Shown here: one piece after another, positions 46,645-58,500 of the stretch
Position numbering within the stretch: the first letter of the stretch is position 1
How the letters are laid out: every line of letters starts with the position of its first letter
Assembly (NCBI RefSeq): GCF_010389155.1
Contig: NC_057762.1
Coordinates: 31,990,055-32,054,054, forward strand
From: Erigeron canadensis
Lineage: Eukaryota; Streptophyta; Magnoliopsida; Asterales; Asteraceae
Direction of reading: 5' to 3'
Length of the DNA: 64,000 nucleotides
Position numbers and translations under genes: made by a program
Notes under the pieces: generated by a model
The model's database searches: none
The model's input: only the letters and a program-made list of their open reading frames with translations
What the model was told of the DNA's origin: nothing

Positions 46645-48005
46645 AGTGACCAGGTCAAGTTCTCACAGGCATATTTCAAATCACTTTAACAAAAAAAATT
46701 AAAATAAACTTAAAGTGGTAATTGTAGTAGTTGGAAGTTAGAAATGGACCAACAGTATCCTAAAATAAAGGTTTCTAGCAAAACACTAAATGCCCAAAAG
46801 GTACAAAAACAAGTACATTCACTCTATCTATATCTAAACAAATCAACTCGATCATAGATATTTCTTGAGGGTTGGACTGCGAAAATTAAAAAAAAAAAAG
46901 TGCTCAAAAAAGCTCGTACCAATTATGTGATCGAGATACGAGAAAAAACCTCATCAAACGGAGACCAAGCAACCAATTTTCACTCGATGTTTTTTGTGTA
47001 ATCCCATATAATCAGGGGCGGAATTACATGGGTGCTAGGGGGTCATAGGACGACCCTTACAAAAAATATATATTAGAGAGTTTATGTAAAAATTTGATTG
47101 ACACTCCTTAAAATATTTGATTGACCCTCCTTAGAAGAAAACAATGTTCTTAAAAAGAAGAAAATGATAAAAATGGATGTTGGGTACTTGGGTTAGATGT
47201 TTTGTTGAGAAGTTTCAATGTTTCATGGTAAAAATGACCGAAGAAAATACTAAAAAGTATAAATGATATTTATAAATTAAAAAACTAAAAGGAAATATTG
47301 GCAATTGGGATAAAATACAAACGGAAAGGACAATAGTTCTTTTTTCACCTTTTGGTAATTGTGAAGTAATGGGGTGGGGTGGGGATTTTCTCAGGGTAAT
47401 ATTAACTTGAGGGGTCAAGTTAAGAAGATCTTGATATTTAAATTAAAATCAAAGGACAAGATTCAATAATCATTTTTTAATATTAACTATATGTTCTGTA
47501 TGTGATGTTGGAATTTTAAAATTTTTACCTTTTGATTTAGAAATTAAGATAACCATTAAAGTTAAAGAAAATAAATAATAATCAAAGTCAAACATAATCA
47601 AAAAATCTTTGCCTTTGGAGTAAGTAATTGTTTGCAAGGGACAAACCATAGAAGGCATGAAGTATATTTTGTGTCTACTAACTATATATAATTGGATGAT
47701 AATAAAATTGTTAAAATGACATTTGACATCATATGCACATGCTAATTCATTGACTTTGTTGATGCTTAGAACCTAAATTTGACTTTGTCATAAAAGTAAA
47801 TATATTACGATCTCTTGAGATAAAGAACCCTTTCAAGCTCATATGAGTGAATTGTAATTAAATGTTGTGTATTAAAGTCATGTTATTCAATAAATGTATG
47901 CTAAATGCTAAAATATTATAATTAGCGTGTTAGAGCCCAACTAATCGGCTCACTAATATTGGCACTACTAAGCTTTTTGCTATAAACGTTATAATAGTTA
48001 ACTAC
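46645..48005. other. AT-rich spacer
   Basis: No gene seen. A CAGGGGCGGAATTACATGGG start near 47014 resembles the hAT ends at 4510 and may mark a degraded left end. The minus-strand open frames at 47.2-47.7 kb have no recognisable features. Confidence 0.45.
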
Positions 48006-48009
48006 TTCA

Positions 48010-48255
48010 GTCTCATTATAATTTAGTGGTTGAGCAATCAGTTTTACATGCTGGAGGTCTTGGGTTCGAGACATGTAAATTACATTTCAAAGAATTTCAC
48101 GTATAAAGTTCTACAATGAAACATGTTTGAGTGCTACAAAGGGGGCAAGGTTTTACCCCAATTAAATATCGTGTCTCCGAACAGTTTAGTTGACGGTTTC
48201 TCATCCTACTAGGTATTGGAGGTGAGGAGTACTCTCTAGCACTACCTTTCAAAAA
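48010..48255 (+). repeat. SINE-like element with Pol III boxes
   Basis: TAGTGGTTGAGC (48024-48035) resembles box A and GGTTCGAGAC (48063-48072) resembles box B, with spacing like a tRNA. The body, with CCAATTAAAT, ACCCCAATT, CCTACTAGGTATTGGAGG and CTCTCTAGC, is the complement of dispersed copies at about 6905-7030 and 8230-8380. The tRNA-like head plus shared tail indicates a tRNA-derived SINE family. Confidence 0.55.
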
Positions 48256-49315
48256 AAAGTCTAGTACGGAGTATAATTAATAAGTGTTTGATTATTAAGA
48301 AGTTTATCAGAGATATTTAACTCAATTCATTTTTGAGCATTGACTCATTCTATATATATATATATATATATATGATAACCTATCAAATAATTTGTAGATT
48401 TATAAAAATTTTGTGTTAATTAAATTGTTTAGTTGCTTTCGAAACACCAGTAAACGACAAGTACTATACGTACTAGTCGATCAACATTTGCTCTGTAAAT
48501 ATGCTTTGATTTAGTAAATGTACAATATTGAAAGGAAAATTTCTCCATAATTTGGGCCTCTCCGATCCCCTCTCCTCTTGATTTTGAGGGAACCCAAATT
48601 ACCCAACCGCCCAACCGTACATTGAAAACAAAAAGGAACATGTTAACATATGATCAAAGTTGACTTCGACTGACAATCACACAAATTACATTGTATTAAT
48701 GATTTAATATATGTTGTACAACTATATATATATCTGTATATATTCTCTCGTAGCCTTAGACTAGCTAGCTTTAATTTGTCATGGAAAAACATATGAGAAT
48801 ATATATGATTGTCTCAATATATGTTGTACAACAGAGATAAATAGATAATACTCGTAATAAGGACCCGTCCCATCATCATATGTTTCCTTTAATTCAAGCA
48901 TTTAGTTTTAGAATATATATACAAGTTATATATACAACACAACTATTAAACTAGAATTATACAATCAGATTTTTTTTTTTGGGAGATTTACATATATATA
49001 TCCCTACATTATATAAATCTCACTTCAAAATTTGTTAGTTATTGCCTATGTGGCATGCTTAAAAATGCAAGAAAGCCCAAAAATCATTACAATATTGCTC
49101 CTTGGAAGGTCTACGGATTAGTTACTTTTATAAGAAGTTCAAATTTTCGAAAACATATTAGTTATGCTTTCAAGAAGTTCAAATTTTCAAAAATTTGAAT
49201 ATGTAACCGTTCGTGTATTGCTTGTGGCGGTTACTACCTTGCATGTCTATGTCTATATAAGGCCACTTCCATTCAGTTTTAAGGCATTTTAAAACGTAAA
49301 CAGATCAATTTTAGC
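48256..49315. other. AT-rich spacer
   Basis: Contains an (AT)n tract at about 48352-48373 and the region 5' of the RPA-like relic. I could not locate the 5' terminus of the Helitron that ends at 50481. Confidence 0.4.
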
Positions 49316-49995
49316 ATGGCTTCACTAAACCATGTTTTAATTAGAAATTTGCGTCCAAATAATAAGCCATGTACGATAACGGTTAGAATTTGCGGCTATG
49401 GAAGCAACCTCTATATGGAGATGTTAATAACATAGGTAGTATTGAGATGGTCCTGATGGACGAACATGTAAGTATTCATTGTTTGTGAATTTTTCTTTTT
49501 TGATTAGATTACTTTTTAAGATAACTTTTTTTCGAATTTATAACTAGCTTTTTAACATTCTAATGTATAAACATTTTCATTTTGACAGTTTGATAAAGTG
49601 GTTGTTGTTGCAACAATCGGTTTTATTCCAACCGACCAGTTATGGTATTCAATGGAATGTGTGAACTGTTTTCAAGAAGTTAAGTTGACCTATCTCTACA
49701 TGGATGCAGTCGACATTATTGATGCTTTAAAGGACAACAAAATGTGGATTTGTTGTTCATGTAACAAGGAAGGAGTTCTCATCAATTATAGGTATATATT
49801 TATGTTTCATATTAAAACTCTATAATCGTTAAGTTGTGTGGTAAAATTGTATCTTTGTTTTTTTTTTTTGGTAGGTTTAATGTGCAAGTTAGGATTGTAG
49901 ATGCCACTGGTGCTATTGGAGTTAAAATGAATGATCAACAAATTTCAAATCTTATACAAATAACAGCCTATCAAATTTGTGATGAAAATTATGAG
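49316..49995 (+). pseudogene. RPA1-like (replication protein A large-subunit) relic
   Basis: Three exon-like blocks: 49316-49471, 49589-49791 and 49875-49995. Block 1 starts MASLNHVLIRNLRPNNKPCT. A frameshift then separates this from SIEMVLMDEH, typical of the first OB-fold of plant RPA1-like proteins. Blocks 2 and 3 encode ATIGFIPTDQLWYSMECVNC, then WICCSCNKEG and YRFNVQVRIVDATGAIG. This is the C-terminal OB-fold with a CxxC...CxxC zinc ribbon that binds single-stranded DNA. The protein lacks the central DNA-binding domains and is broken by the frameshift. Plant Helitrons often carry RPA1-like genes, and a Helitron 3' end lies 0.5 kb downstream, so capture or transposon origin is likely. Confidence 0.65.
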
Positions 49996-50451
49996 GTATA
50001 TATGGTTTATTTTAGTGTTAAATAAGACTTTTTTATGCATTTTAAGTCATTATTTTTTTTTAAAATGGTCATTAGTTGTAGTAGGAGTACATTTACTTCG
50101 CTACATGCATGCTTGAACTGGTGTTAAAGAAATTATTTAAGGTTATAGCGCATCCACGTGGGTCTATATATCAAAGTGGGGGAAAATTCATAATACCCAT
50201 CACATCCAGGTAACCAACATAATCCTTCTTATATGTGCCTACTATGGGCAATCCATTTTATAATTTCTCTCCGGCGTGCAATGTACGCGTTTTAAGCCCT
50301 CGTGTATCATTAATAAATCTCAAGGTATATATAGCATTCTTCTTCTTTAAATTAATCAACTCATAAGAATATTTTTATTATGTCCAACTCAGTTATATTT
50401 ATTCATTGATACAATCTTAAAATAAAGTTTAAGAAAAATTATTTAGAGTTG

Positions 50452-50482
50452 TCCGTGCATTGCACGGGGTCTAAGCACTAGT
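50452..50482 (+). mobile_element. Helitron 3' terminus
   Basis: The stem CCGTGC-ATT-GCACGG (50453-50467) is followed by GGTCTAAGCACTAGT, with CTAG at 50478-50481 and T next to it. The hairpin plus CTRR-T is the diagnostic Helitron 3' end. It is followed at once by a (TA)n tract. The 5' end was not found. Confidence 0.75.
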
Positions 50483-51524
50483 ATATATATATATATATCC
50501 ATATATCCCATTTTAAACACATAATTACATATATGATTTTTAAATTAATGTTAATGTGTTCTCAAATACTTTAATGTACACAAACACTTAAGATAGTATT
50601 AGATAAAAGAATGAAGTTTAGCGATGATTTACTTTTTCTTCATTTAATAAGTAGACATAGTTAAAAATAAGTTAGGAACATATCATTGCTCAAAACAAAA
50701 TATAAAAAATACGATCAACATAAATTGAAATAGAAAACAGTGGAATTTATGTCAAGTGAGTAGTGACCTATAAGTTAACGATTTCAAATTTTTATGGTCC
50801 CAAACAGAGCTCTTAAAGACATAGGCAAGCAAGAGAGGTACATTTGCTTCATAAATTTCAAGTCACAAGACATTTGCCTCTTTATGTTTTCCAATAGGTT
50901 GATTACACTTGCTCATTCTTTTTTCATTCCCCCTACATTTAACTTGCTACTTGGAATCCTCTTCACTAAAATGAATTAAATTGTAAAACTTTTTTAAAAA
51001 TGCAATTTGTTGAACGCACTTAAATACTAATTACTTTTCCTTTGCACATATATATTTTTTGTTCATTCAAGTTTAGTTTGAACTAAATTAAAATATACTG
51101 TAATAATATGTTGTTATTTATAAGTGTGACATCACAATTGAGTGTCTCGTGAGGTATAAAGACACACTTCCTCTTTCATATATTTTTGATTCATTTCTGT
51201 TTTAGCTTGATATTTATTTTAACTTTATACATCAAATCAATTATTGTAGTTTTTCTTTTCAAATATGAAGTAAAAACACACACTCTCAATTTAGTATGTG
51301 GATAGCAGAGGTGCATGCATAATTGCATATATTTTACATTAAATTGACAACAAATTCCTCATGCCTCTTAGTTATTAAATACACATACCAAAGTCTTCAT
51401 CACTCCATTTCCTTTCCACTTGCTCTCCCTCACTCCTTGTGATCACCATTAATAATATATACCAACTCATGAAATAAAGTAACATTAGCCAACCCCATTC
51501 TACACCAAATTTCCCATCAACAAC
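50483..51524. other. AT-rich spacer and OVATE gene promoter region
   Basis: No other gene. The stretch from about 51380 to 51524 is pyrimidine-rich (CACTCCATTTCC, TGCTCTCCCTCACTCC) and likely forms the 5' leader of the OVATE gene. Confidence 0.45.
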
Positions 51525-52331
51525 ATGAAGCTGATTCCATCATCCCTACTTTTGTTTAACAAACACAAAGAAACATGGCTATGGCCAGCATGTAAGAAAC
51601 CTAAAACCCTATCTTTTCGAGCCAATCCTAATGATATGATGTTCAAAACTGTCAATTCTGTTTATTTCGATCCTAAGTACGCTATACATGTTGAAGTAGA
51701 AACAGAGATAACCACCCCTGACTCCTGCTTCACCAACTCCTCGGAATCTGCAAGTATATCAACAGAATCCGAGGAGTACTTTAACACCAATGAGGACTCC
51801 TCAGTGGAGAACATTGTTCGTGGGGCCATGTCAGAAAGACTCCTTTTTGAACCCGGCCCCACGACTAGTTCAATTCTTGAGAGTAACAAACAATGTATAG
51901 ACTTAAAAATTGGTGATGGTGTCACCAAGAGTGTTGACAATGGTGGTATACCATATAAAGAAAGTGTGGCAATGGCCATTGATACAAATGATCCACAAGG
52001 AGATTTTAAAAAGTCAATGGAAGAGATGGTGAAGAGTCATCAACTTAAAGATTGGGAGTGTTTAGAGGAGTTATTAGGGTGGTATTTAAGGATGAATGGG
52101 AAGAACCACCATGAGTTAATTGTTGGAGCCTTTCTTGATTTACTTGCCGGAATCTCTAATGATGTCACCGGAGATAGCGGGTCCGGCGGTGGTGCTTCTA
52201 CTTCTGATCATTCTACAGCTTCATTTACTTCCGTTGCTTCTACTTTCACATCTCCCATTTTTTCTCATATGTCTAAAGTTGGTTGTGAAAAAGAGATCAT
52301 TGAGGAAGAAATGATACTAGTTAATCATTAA
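51525..52331 (+). CDS. OVATE family protein (OFP), single exon
   Basis: A complete 268-residue, intronless ORF. The OVATE domain lies at about 144-210, starting YKESVAMAIDTNDPQGDFKK and including EEMVKSHQLKDWECLEELLG and ELIVGAFLDLLAGI, the family's core. The N terminus contains WPACKKPKTLSFRA, and the middle is Ser/Glu-rich. The C terminus has a Ser/Thr-rich stretch followed by CEKEIIEEEMILVNH. OFPs are plant-specific repressors that bind TALE homeodomain and TRM proteins and influence cell shape and brassinosteroid response. The arrangement, with a short N terminus and a tail after the domain, recalls the AtOFP13/15/16/18 group, but the exact subgroup is not certain. Complete frame with no oddities. 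Confidence 0.92.
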   Translation: MKLIPSSLLLFNKHKETWLWPACKKPKTLSFRANPNDMMFKTVNSVYFDPKYAIHVEVETEITTPDSCFTNSSESASISTESEEYFNTNEDSSVENIVRGAMSERLLFEPGPTTSSILESNKQCIDLKIGDGVTKSVDNGGIPYKESVAMAIDTNDPQGDFKKSMEEMVKSHQLKDWECLEELLGWYLRMNGKNHHELIVGAFLDLLAGISNDVTGDSGSGGGASTSDHSTASFTSVASTFTSPIFSHMSKVGCEKEIIEEEMILVNH

Positions 52332-52965
52332 TTTTATTCATTATTTAATTAATTATTACTAGGTTCAATATATTCTAACATATCGATCGACTTAGACGAA
52401 ACATGTTGTGCTTGTACATATACAATCTGTTTCAAATAAAATTTTCGATCCTCAAATTTAATTTGGTAACGTTGTTCCATAAAAAGAATGTTAATTGGTT
52501 GCCTACTACATCTGAGTGGTAAATAAAAACGGATTTTTCTCTTAAATCGGAAAATAGTGATATGTATAAGGTATTTTTTTTATTTTATCATTCGAGATAC
52601 CACACTAAAATCCAAATGGATAATATGTAGAACTCGAACCAAATACTTATGGGATGAACGATCCCCACCCCAATAATCGACTCTTATATTTGTAGAAACT
52701 GAAATTTGAATTCTTGTGGATTTCTCAGTCTAAGAAATCGTAGTATTTGCATAACTTGTTTTATATTTTGTCACTTACTTATATATAGAGGATTCAAATT
52801 TGATACATGTCAACTAAATTTTAAACTTTAATCATAATGTAACCTTTCACTGAATAATAATTATTCAAAGTCAGTTGTACTTGGTTTTAGTTGAACTTTA
52901 AAATGGTGTAATTACATTAATTATTCATAATTTTTTTTATGCTTAGTGTTAAATATAAAACTCTA
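52332..52965. other. OVATE gene 3' flank
   Basis: Presumed 3' UTR followed by AT-rich spacer. No further feature seen. Confidence 0.5.
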
Positions 52966-53165
52966 AATTTTGACCAATATGGTTGATAGTTCAATGGTAA
53001 AGGAGCCTTTTAATGAGAACTTGAATTTAAGAAGACTCAGGTTTAAGTCTAAGAACGAGAAGCTAAGGTTTTTTTTTTTGATTTGTTGTCGTGTCTTTGA
53101 ACGGATTATTAGGGCTTCTACAAGTTTTTGGATAAAGAAGCTCTCTAGTGTGAACCAGGTTATAA
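52966..53165 (+). repeat. Possible SINE-like sequence
   Basis: TGGTTGATAGTTCAATGGTA resembles a tRNA-like 5' half, and AGGTTTAAGTCT resembles a diverged box B. The tail contains AAGCTCTCTAGTG, similar to the 48-kb SINE body. The similarity is weak. Confidence 0.35.
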
Positions 53166-53734
53166 TTAAAACAATGAAACTTAGACCCTACTTTATGATA
53201 TTCGATGTAGGTGTAAAAAAATTTTCTACATTTTGTTTTAAAAAATACATTAATTATGTATTCATTCATAGTAATTTGTCATTGAATATCTAAATGTATT
53301 GCTTGAGTTAAAACATTCTCAAATGTATATTAGGTGTAAAATGTAACATGGTAAGTCTTGTATATATAACTGAGGTCAAAGTAATAAAGTTACGATATTT
53401 TGTATAGTTAAGTTATTTCACTATATATGTTCAGTCATTGAAAATGATATCTCTTATCTCTTCTCTTATATTAATAAAACAAAACTGTTTCCAAAAGCTA
53501 TTTTTAGAAAAAGAATGAAATGGCAATCCCTCATCCTTTGCTAGCACAATTTTTTAAAAGATATGACATCATAATTTTTTGTATTTTTATTTTCTTATTT
53601 CTCCTTTTTACCCTAAACTCAATGTACGGGTTCGAACTGATTTAACTGTAAAAACTCAGGTTGAACCCGGGTTTGATTAACTAGTTTACATATATAATAT
53701 CTTTGTTAACACTTAACACATACACTCATATCAT

Positions 53735-53906
53735 ATATATATATAAAGTGAATATTGTTCAACACTTAAGTGTAAGTGTGAGATTTCTTATATACTAATT
53801 TTTAAATAATTTTTTGTTTAATGAACAAACGCTTAGACCCTGAATTTTATGGGTTAAAAAATTTGTATATGAATACGTGTTTCACACCTAAGCTTAGCCG
53901 CTTAGG

Positions 53907-53932
<26 letters not shown>
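53735..53932. mobile_element. Short element between two (TA)n tracts
   Basis: About 155 bp between TATATATATATA at 53735-53746 and a longer (TA)n run at about 53905-53932. Both ends carry CTTAAG/CTTAGG-type words in opposite orientation (AACACTTAAGTGT on the left; ACACCTAAG and CGCTTAGG on the right). The geometry resembles the element at 46.3 kb, but the symmetry is weaker. Confidence 0.35.
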
Positions 53933-53938
<6 letters not shown>

Positions 53939-55165
53939 TGCCTCTTTATTAATACTTTTTTAATTCACATATTGATTTTAGTTATATTTTAGAGGCATGC
54001 TCACGTGATGCGGCAAAGATAGTAGTAACGGTGATGGTTGCGGTGGCGGTGGTATGATTATTAAAATAAAAATAATTGATGTAAATGATGTAGTGTAGTT
54101 ATTTTAAGGGTTGAGTGATTTATGTTATAAGTTATTTAATTAAATATATTATTAATATATACTAGATTAGAATAATAGGAAATGTAATTTGGATTTTTAT
54201 TTTTTTTTTGCGTAGGTGGGCGAGAGGGGGTGGAAGAAGGAGTGTCTTTTTGTAAAAGAATAAAGATATAATACCGGTGCAAGAAAGAAATTCACATAGG
54301 AGTTAAAGTAAGATGGGACTTTAATGGTAAAGTTTGAGAAATCTTAATATCTCCATTAAATTTAAGGGTCAAAATTCAAAATATATATTTAAATATTGAC
54401 CTTTAATTTTAATGTATAATTTTCCATTTAAATAAAAAAGTTGAAAATAAGTTTAGATAATCACAATCCATTAAATTAATAACGTTGTAATATTTCTTTT
54501 AATATAATGGTTTAGTGTGAAAAATCACATTTATGAATACTTGTAATAAAAAAAATCGAATCGACATGAAGATATTGATGACTGACTGGTCGATATGAAA
54601 TAGATTGTTTTAACTTATTATTCAATCTGCGCAATACATCCATTTTCACAATCATTAGATCACTGATTCTACAACGTTGATTTTTGTTCACAAAACTTAT
54701 ATGTTTTGTTATGTGTGTTACATTTTACATTCAGAATTTTGACTAATAAAAAAAACATCTCCATTGAGTATAGATTATTCAATTATTTATAGATTGTGGC
54801 TCTAGAATATGTTCATTTCCTTCGGTATATTATACATCTATACGCATGTCACATGAAATATTGCAATTGTAGTGCTTTAGTAGTCAATAAGTCATATTGA
54901 TGGTGATTATTTGGTTTAAATACCTTAATGTTTTTTTTCTTAGCTAATATATGGGAAATAATAAACATAGTATCAAGACGTGTTGTACATTTCATATAAC
55001 TATCTACTGGAAATATGCATAATATCGTAGTACAATAATATCATGCATTTCTAAATAAATTAATTATAGTCCCGGAGATTATGTTTAACATTTCTCATAA
55101 TAAGGAGATATAATCAAAAATTAAAATAAAAAAAATTAGACCACATGATCATTTAATTTGCATTA
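53933..55165. other. AT-rich spacer
   Basis: No gene or well-defined repeat seen. A small GATGGTTGCGGTGGCGGTGG patch occurs near 54032. Confidence 0.45.
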
Positions 55166-55169
55166 AGCG

Positions 55170-55330
55170 TTATCAAATGGTCTGGTGGTTAGGAGGTGTG
55201 TTTCCTCACAAGCAGTGCAAGTTTAAGTCATATCTTAGGCTATTTAGTGGTGACCATATATATTTAATTTTCACCTACGGTGAGTCTGAGTAAGTTTTTT
55301 CTTTTGGATTTCTGGGTGATATGGATATCT
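55170..55330 (+). repeat. Possible tRNA-derived SINE
   Basis: TGGTCTGGTGGTTAGGAGG resembles a tRNA 5' half with box A, and CAAGTTTAAGTC resembles a diverged box B about 40 bases on. An unrelated T-rich tail follows. It is not a functional tRNA. Confidence 0.4.
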
Positions 55331-55461
55331 CATCAAAGTTTAAATTGAGATCTATTATACGAAGGGGCTCTTTAATACATATCCAATTAAAACAAAGTTT
55401 GACAGGTCACCCAATATATATATATATATGAATAATCTACGACATAAAAGTTTTGTTAGTA

Positions 55462-55500
55462 ACTAGAGTGAAGGCCCGCGCTACGCACGGCCGGGCTTCA
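55462..55500 (-). mobile_element. Helitron 3' terminus on the minus strand
   Basis: Complement reads GCCCGGCCGTGCGTAGCGCG, GGCCTTCACTCTAGT. The GCCCG and CGGGC ends form a stem, and CTAG-T (55463-55466) follows. The body would extend to the right, but its 5' end was not identified. Confidence 0.6.
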
Positions 55501-58500
55501 CGGATTGTTTCGTACGTTTGCATGTTGTTTCTGTTCGAAGTTTTGTTATTGAACATATATAATTCTTGTGCAGTAGGTATTATGAAATAATAGTCTAATT
55601 AAGCAATTGTTAATGTTCATTGGTTTCCAGCAAGATAAATTACTAATGTAGGGAGAAAGGATACCATGTAACAGATCAACATGGGTGATCTGTTGTACGT
55701 GTACAAACATTTCTGTCCTAATTATACTATTGAGTTTTCAAGGTTTTGGAGGCTTTTCTATCCTAATTACACGTATAACATTTCTGTCGTACATGTGCAA
55801 ACATTTTTGTCCTAACTCTATGTACATAACATTTCTGTTGTACGTTTATCCAATCCGTTTCACATAGATTGAGGTAGCAAATCTTTATAAAAATAAGAAA
55901 TAGAAACCTGGCAAAACTCGAAACGACTTAAAGTTGTCCGTAGATCAGAGTATTTCTACTTCATGGAACCTGCATAAGACCTTCTAAAACCATTTAATCA
56001 ATCATTTTTATATACATTGTAAAGATAAAGATAATTTTTTATTATTAGGAATACCCATTAAATCAAACATATTTTGACCCGTTACCCAACCCAACCCAAC
56101 CATCTTGGTAACTCACTAACTCTAATAAGAAGTAGCAACCTCTCTAATTAGTAAAAAGTGTAATGAACAACTTGAAGTGAGCTATAAGCATAAACATCCA
56201 AACCAATCAGTTAGCTACCTTTGTACTGGGTTAGGAATGGGTGTATGTAGGTTGGCCATAAATGTACGGTGGCTGGTGATTATTTTGGATTTAATTTGAA
56301 ACTTTGAGCAACTTTGATATAGAGAAATGTATAACCAAAGAAAGATCTGGAACATAGTTGTCAAAAGCGAAGGTGACCTCAAAGCGCAAAGACCCCAAAT
56401 AGGACGAAGGCGAGAAGCGTAAAAAAAAAGCACGCCCGGAAAAAAAATGCACAAAGTAAATAAATATAACACCCCATTTAGTTTGGTCAACACCCAGAAT
56501 AATCTTTACCCAAAATGTTAATAACGCTAGTTCAAACCATTGTATTTTGGGTAAGATGCTAACCCAAGCTACTGGTTAATTTGTACCCCGCTTAGTTGGG
56601 TCTTAAATCAGGTTAAAATAGTTCTATGTTAGCCTTAAAGTATGTACCCTTGTTTGTTTTGTCAGCCTATCCAAATAAATCTCTTAAGTGAAGGCTTAAT
56701 GTTAAGGTTTATGGTAGTGAATATCAAAATTCAAATTGAATGGAAGTATAATAGAATGATGGAAAAAAAAATGACTAACATAGAAAAGATAAGGCATACA
56801 CCATGTAATAGGGACATGCATTTCCATGCTGCGATGCAAACTCTAGAGAAAGCACATCAAGAAAAATCATTAGCAAAGTGATATAAATGAAATGACCTAT
56901 ATTAACATTACAAAAATGAAATATCATAAGGTTTATAATCTACCCTTATGTGATTCATGTTGAAGCATATGCTCAGGAGATGGGCAGGGCAGACGATTTT
57001 GAACTTTTAAGCAAACTCCTCATTCATTAGATAGAAATAATAATGATAATGATGGTTATCATAGGGTTTCAGTGAGTAATTATACATCATGATGATCGAG
57101 TGTGCTTTTAGGATGGACCCGAGTGTAGTACATCTTGTAAGTTTCAATTCAATTTCCTGTCACTATCTGCAACAGTAATGGAAGCTGTGAATATAAATTG
57201 CAGGAAATATGGTAAACATACTAATAATATTTAGAGAAGAAACTAAAAGAAACAACTATGAGACTTTTAAACCAACACACAAAAAAATATATTTAAAAAG
57301 AGGGTTATAGTGACATGGTCTTTATTATTTGTCACTAACTCAAGAAACCCAAAATAAGATTTGTTGAAAAATTTATCTACGTTTTAGTTAGGTGTCAGCT
57401 CAAGAAACCCTCCAAAAATGAAAATTTCCAAACCCTACAATCAATGTACGAAAAGTTTTCACAGCCATTTCAAGCTCGGTTTCAAACACAAAAACAGTTT
57501 GGAACAACGGTTCTAAAAGCCATGAAATTCACGACTCCACAACTTGTTTCACAGCCTTACTAAGTCCTCTTAATGTCCATCAAGCTTATTCCATGTTCAT
57601 ATACCATTATATAACAATTTCAAAAAACAAAACCAAATGATTATCAAATCAAAAGTGTCAGACATAAAGAATGTTGTATACCCATTTTCTGCCATAACCA
57701 AACACAAAGTTCTAGCCTAGTCTCATTTAGACTTTTTATCAAACACCTAGTTTGCAACACAAATATTTAAGAACAAATTACAATTTCATATGCGAAAGAG
57801 CTAATTGAAAAGAAGAAAAATTTGAGGTTTAATAAAATAATAAACAAACCACATATAACAATTGTATCACTGGCGTCTTTCTACAAAACCTCATATAAAT
57901 CTCGACAATCTACAAACTCGTCAGAAGAAGAAGCAAAAGAGCAAAGTGCGCATACACACACCTGAAAACAAAGAAAAATGAAATCAGAATTTTTCATCCA
58001 AATATTAAAATCAGAAAAATGAATAATTTTAGATATATATATATACATATATATATATGTATAGATAAATTATCATTTTCTTTAAGGACCAGTTAAAGAA
58101 TGAATTGAAGACAAATTTTTTAATTTGTGAATTGATGACCATTTATTTATAGTAGAATTGATGACTTTTTTCCCTTCAACTTCTTCAATCTATAGTTAGG
58201 AATTCCAAGCATCATCAAATAACTAACCCACGACCTTTTAATTATTATCAAACAAAACAAAAATAAAAAAAGAATAATAAAATTATCAATGAAAGTCATA
58301 AATTCATCATCATAAATTTCATCTTAACTTTGATCTTAAGAAGATTTGTGTTAAAAAAAAAGTAACTATTACTTAACTTTATATTATATGTTTTGATGGC
58401 TTGACCGGGTCAGTCAGTAATTTTATTTACAACCAAATTTATACATTAAACCTTATTTACAACACAACTCAAGAATGAGTGGATTATTCATACCGGATAT

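Noticed and set aside
8230..48255. LTR retrotransposon remnants
   Set aside because: No paired direct long repeats, primer-binding site, polypurine tract or gag-pol motifs (protease, integrase) were seen; the dispersed copies fit a short SINE-like family better.
57880..57965. Possible minus-strand terminal exon (VCVCALCSFASSSDEFVDCR, DLYEVL then stop)
   Set aside because: A TTTTCAG-like acceptor precedes it but no upstream exon could be found in the next kilobases. Too short to support.
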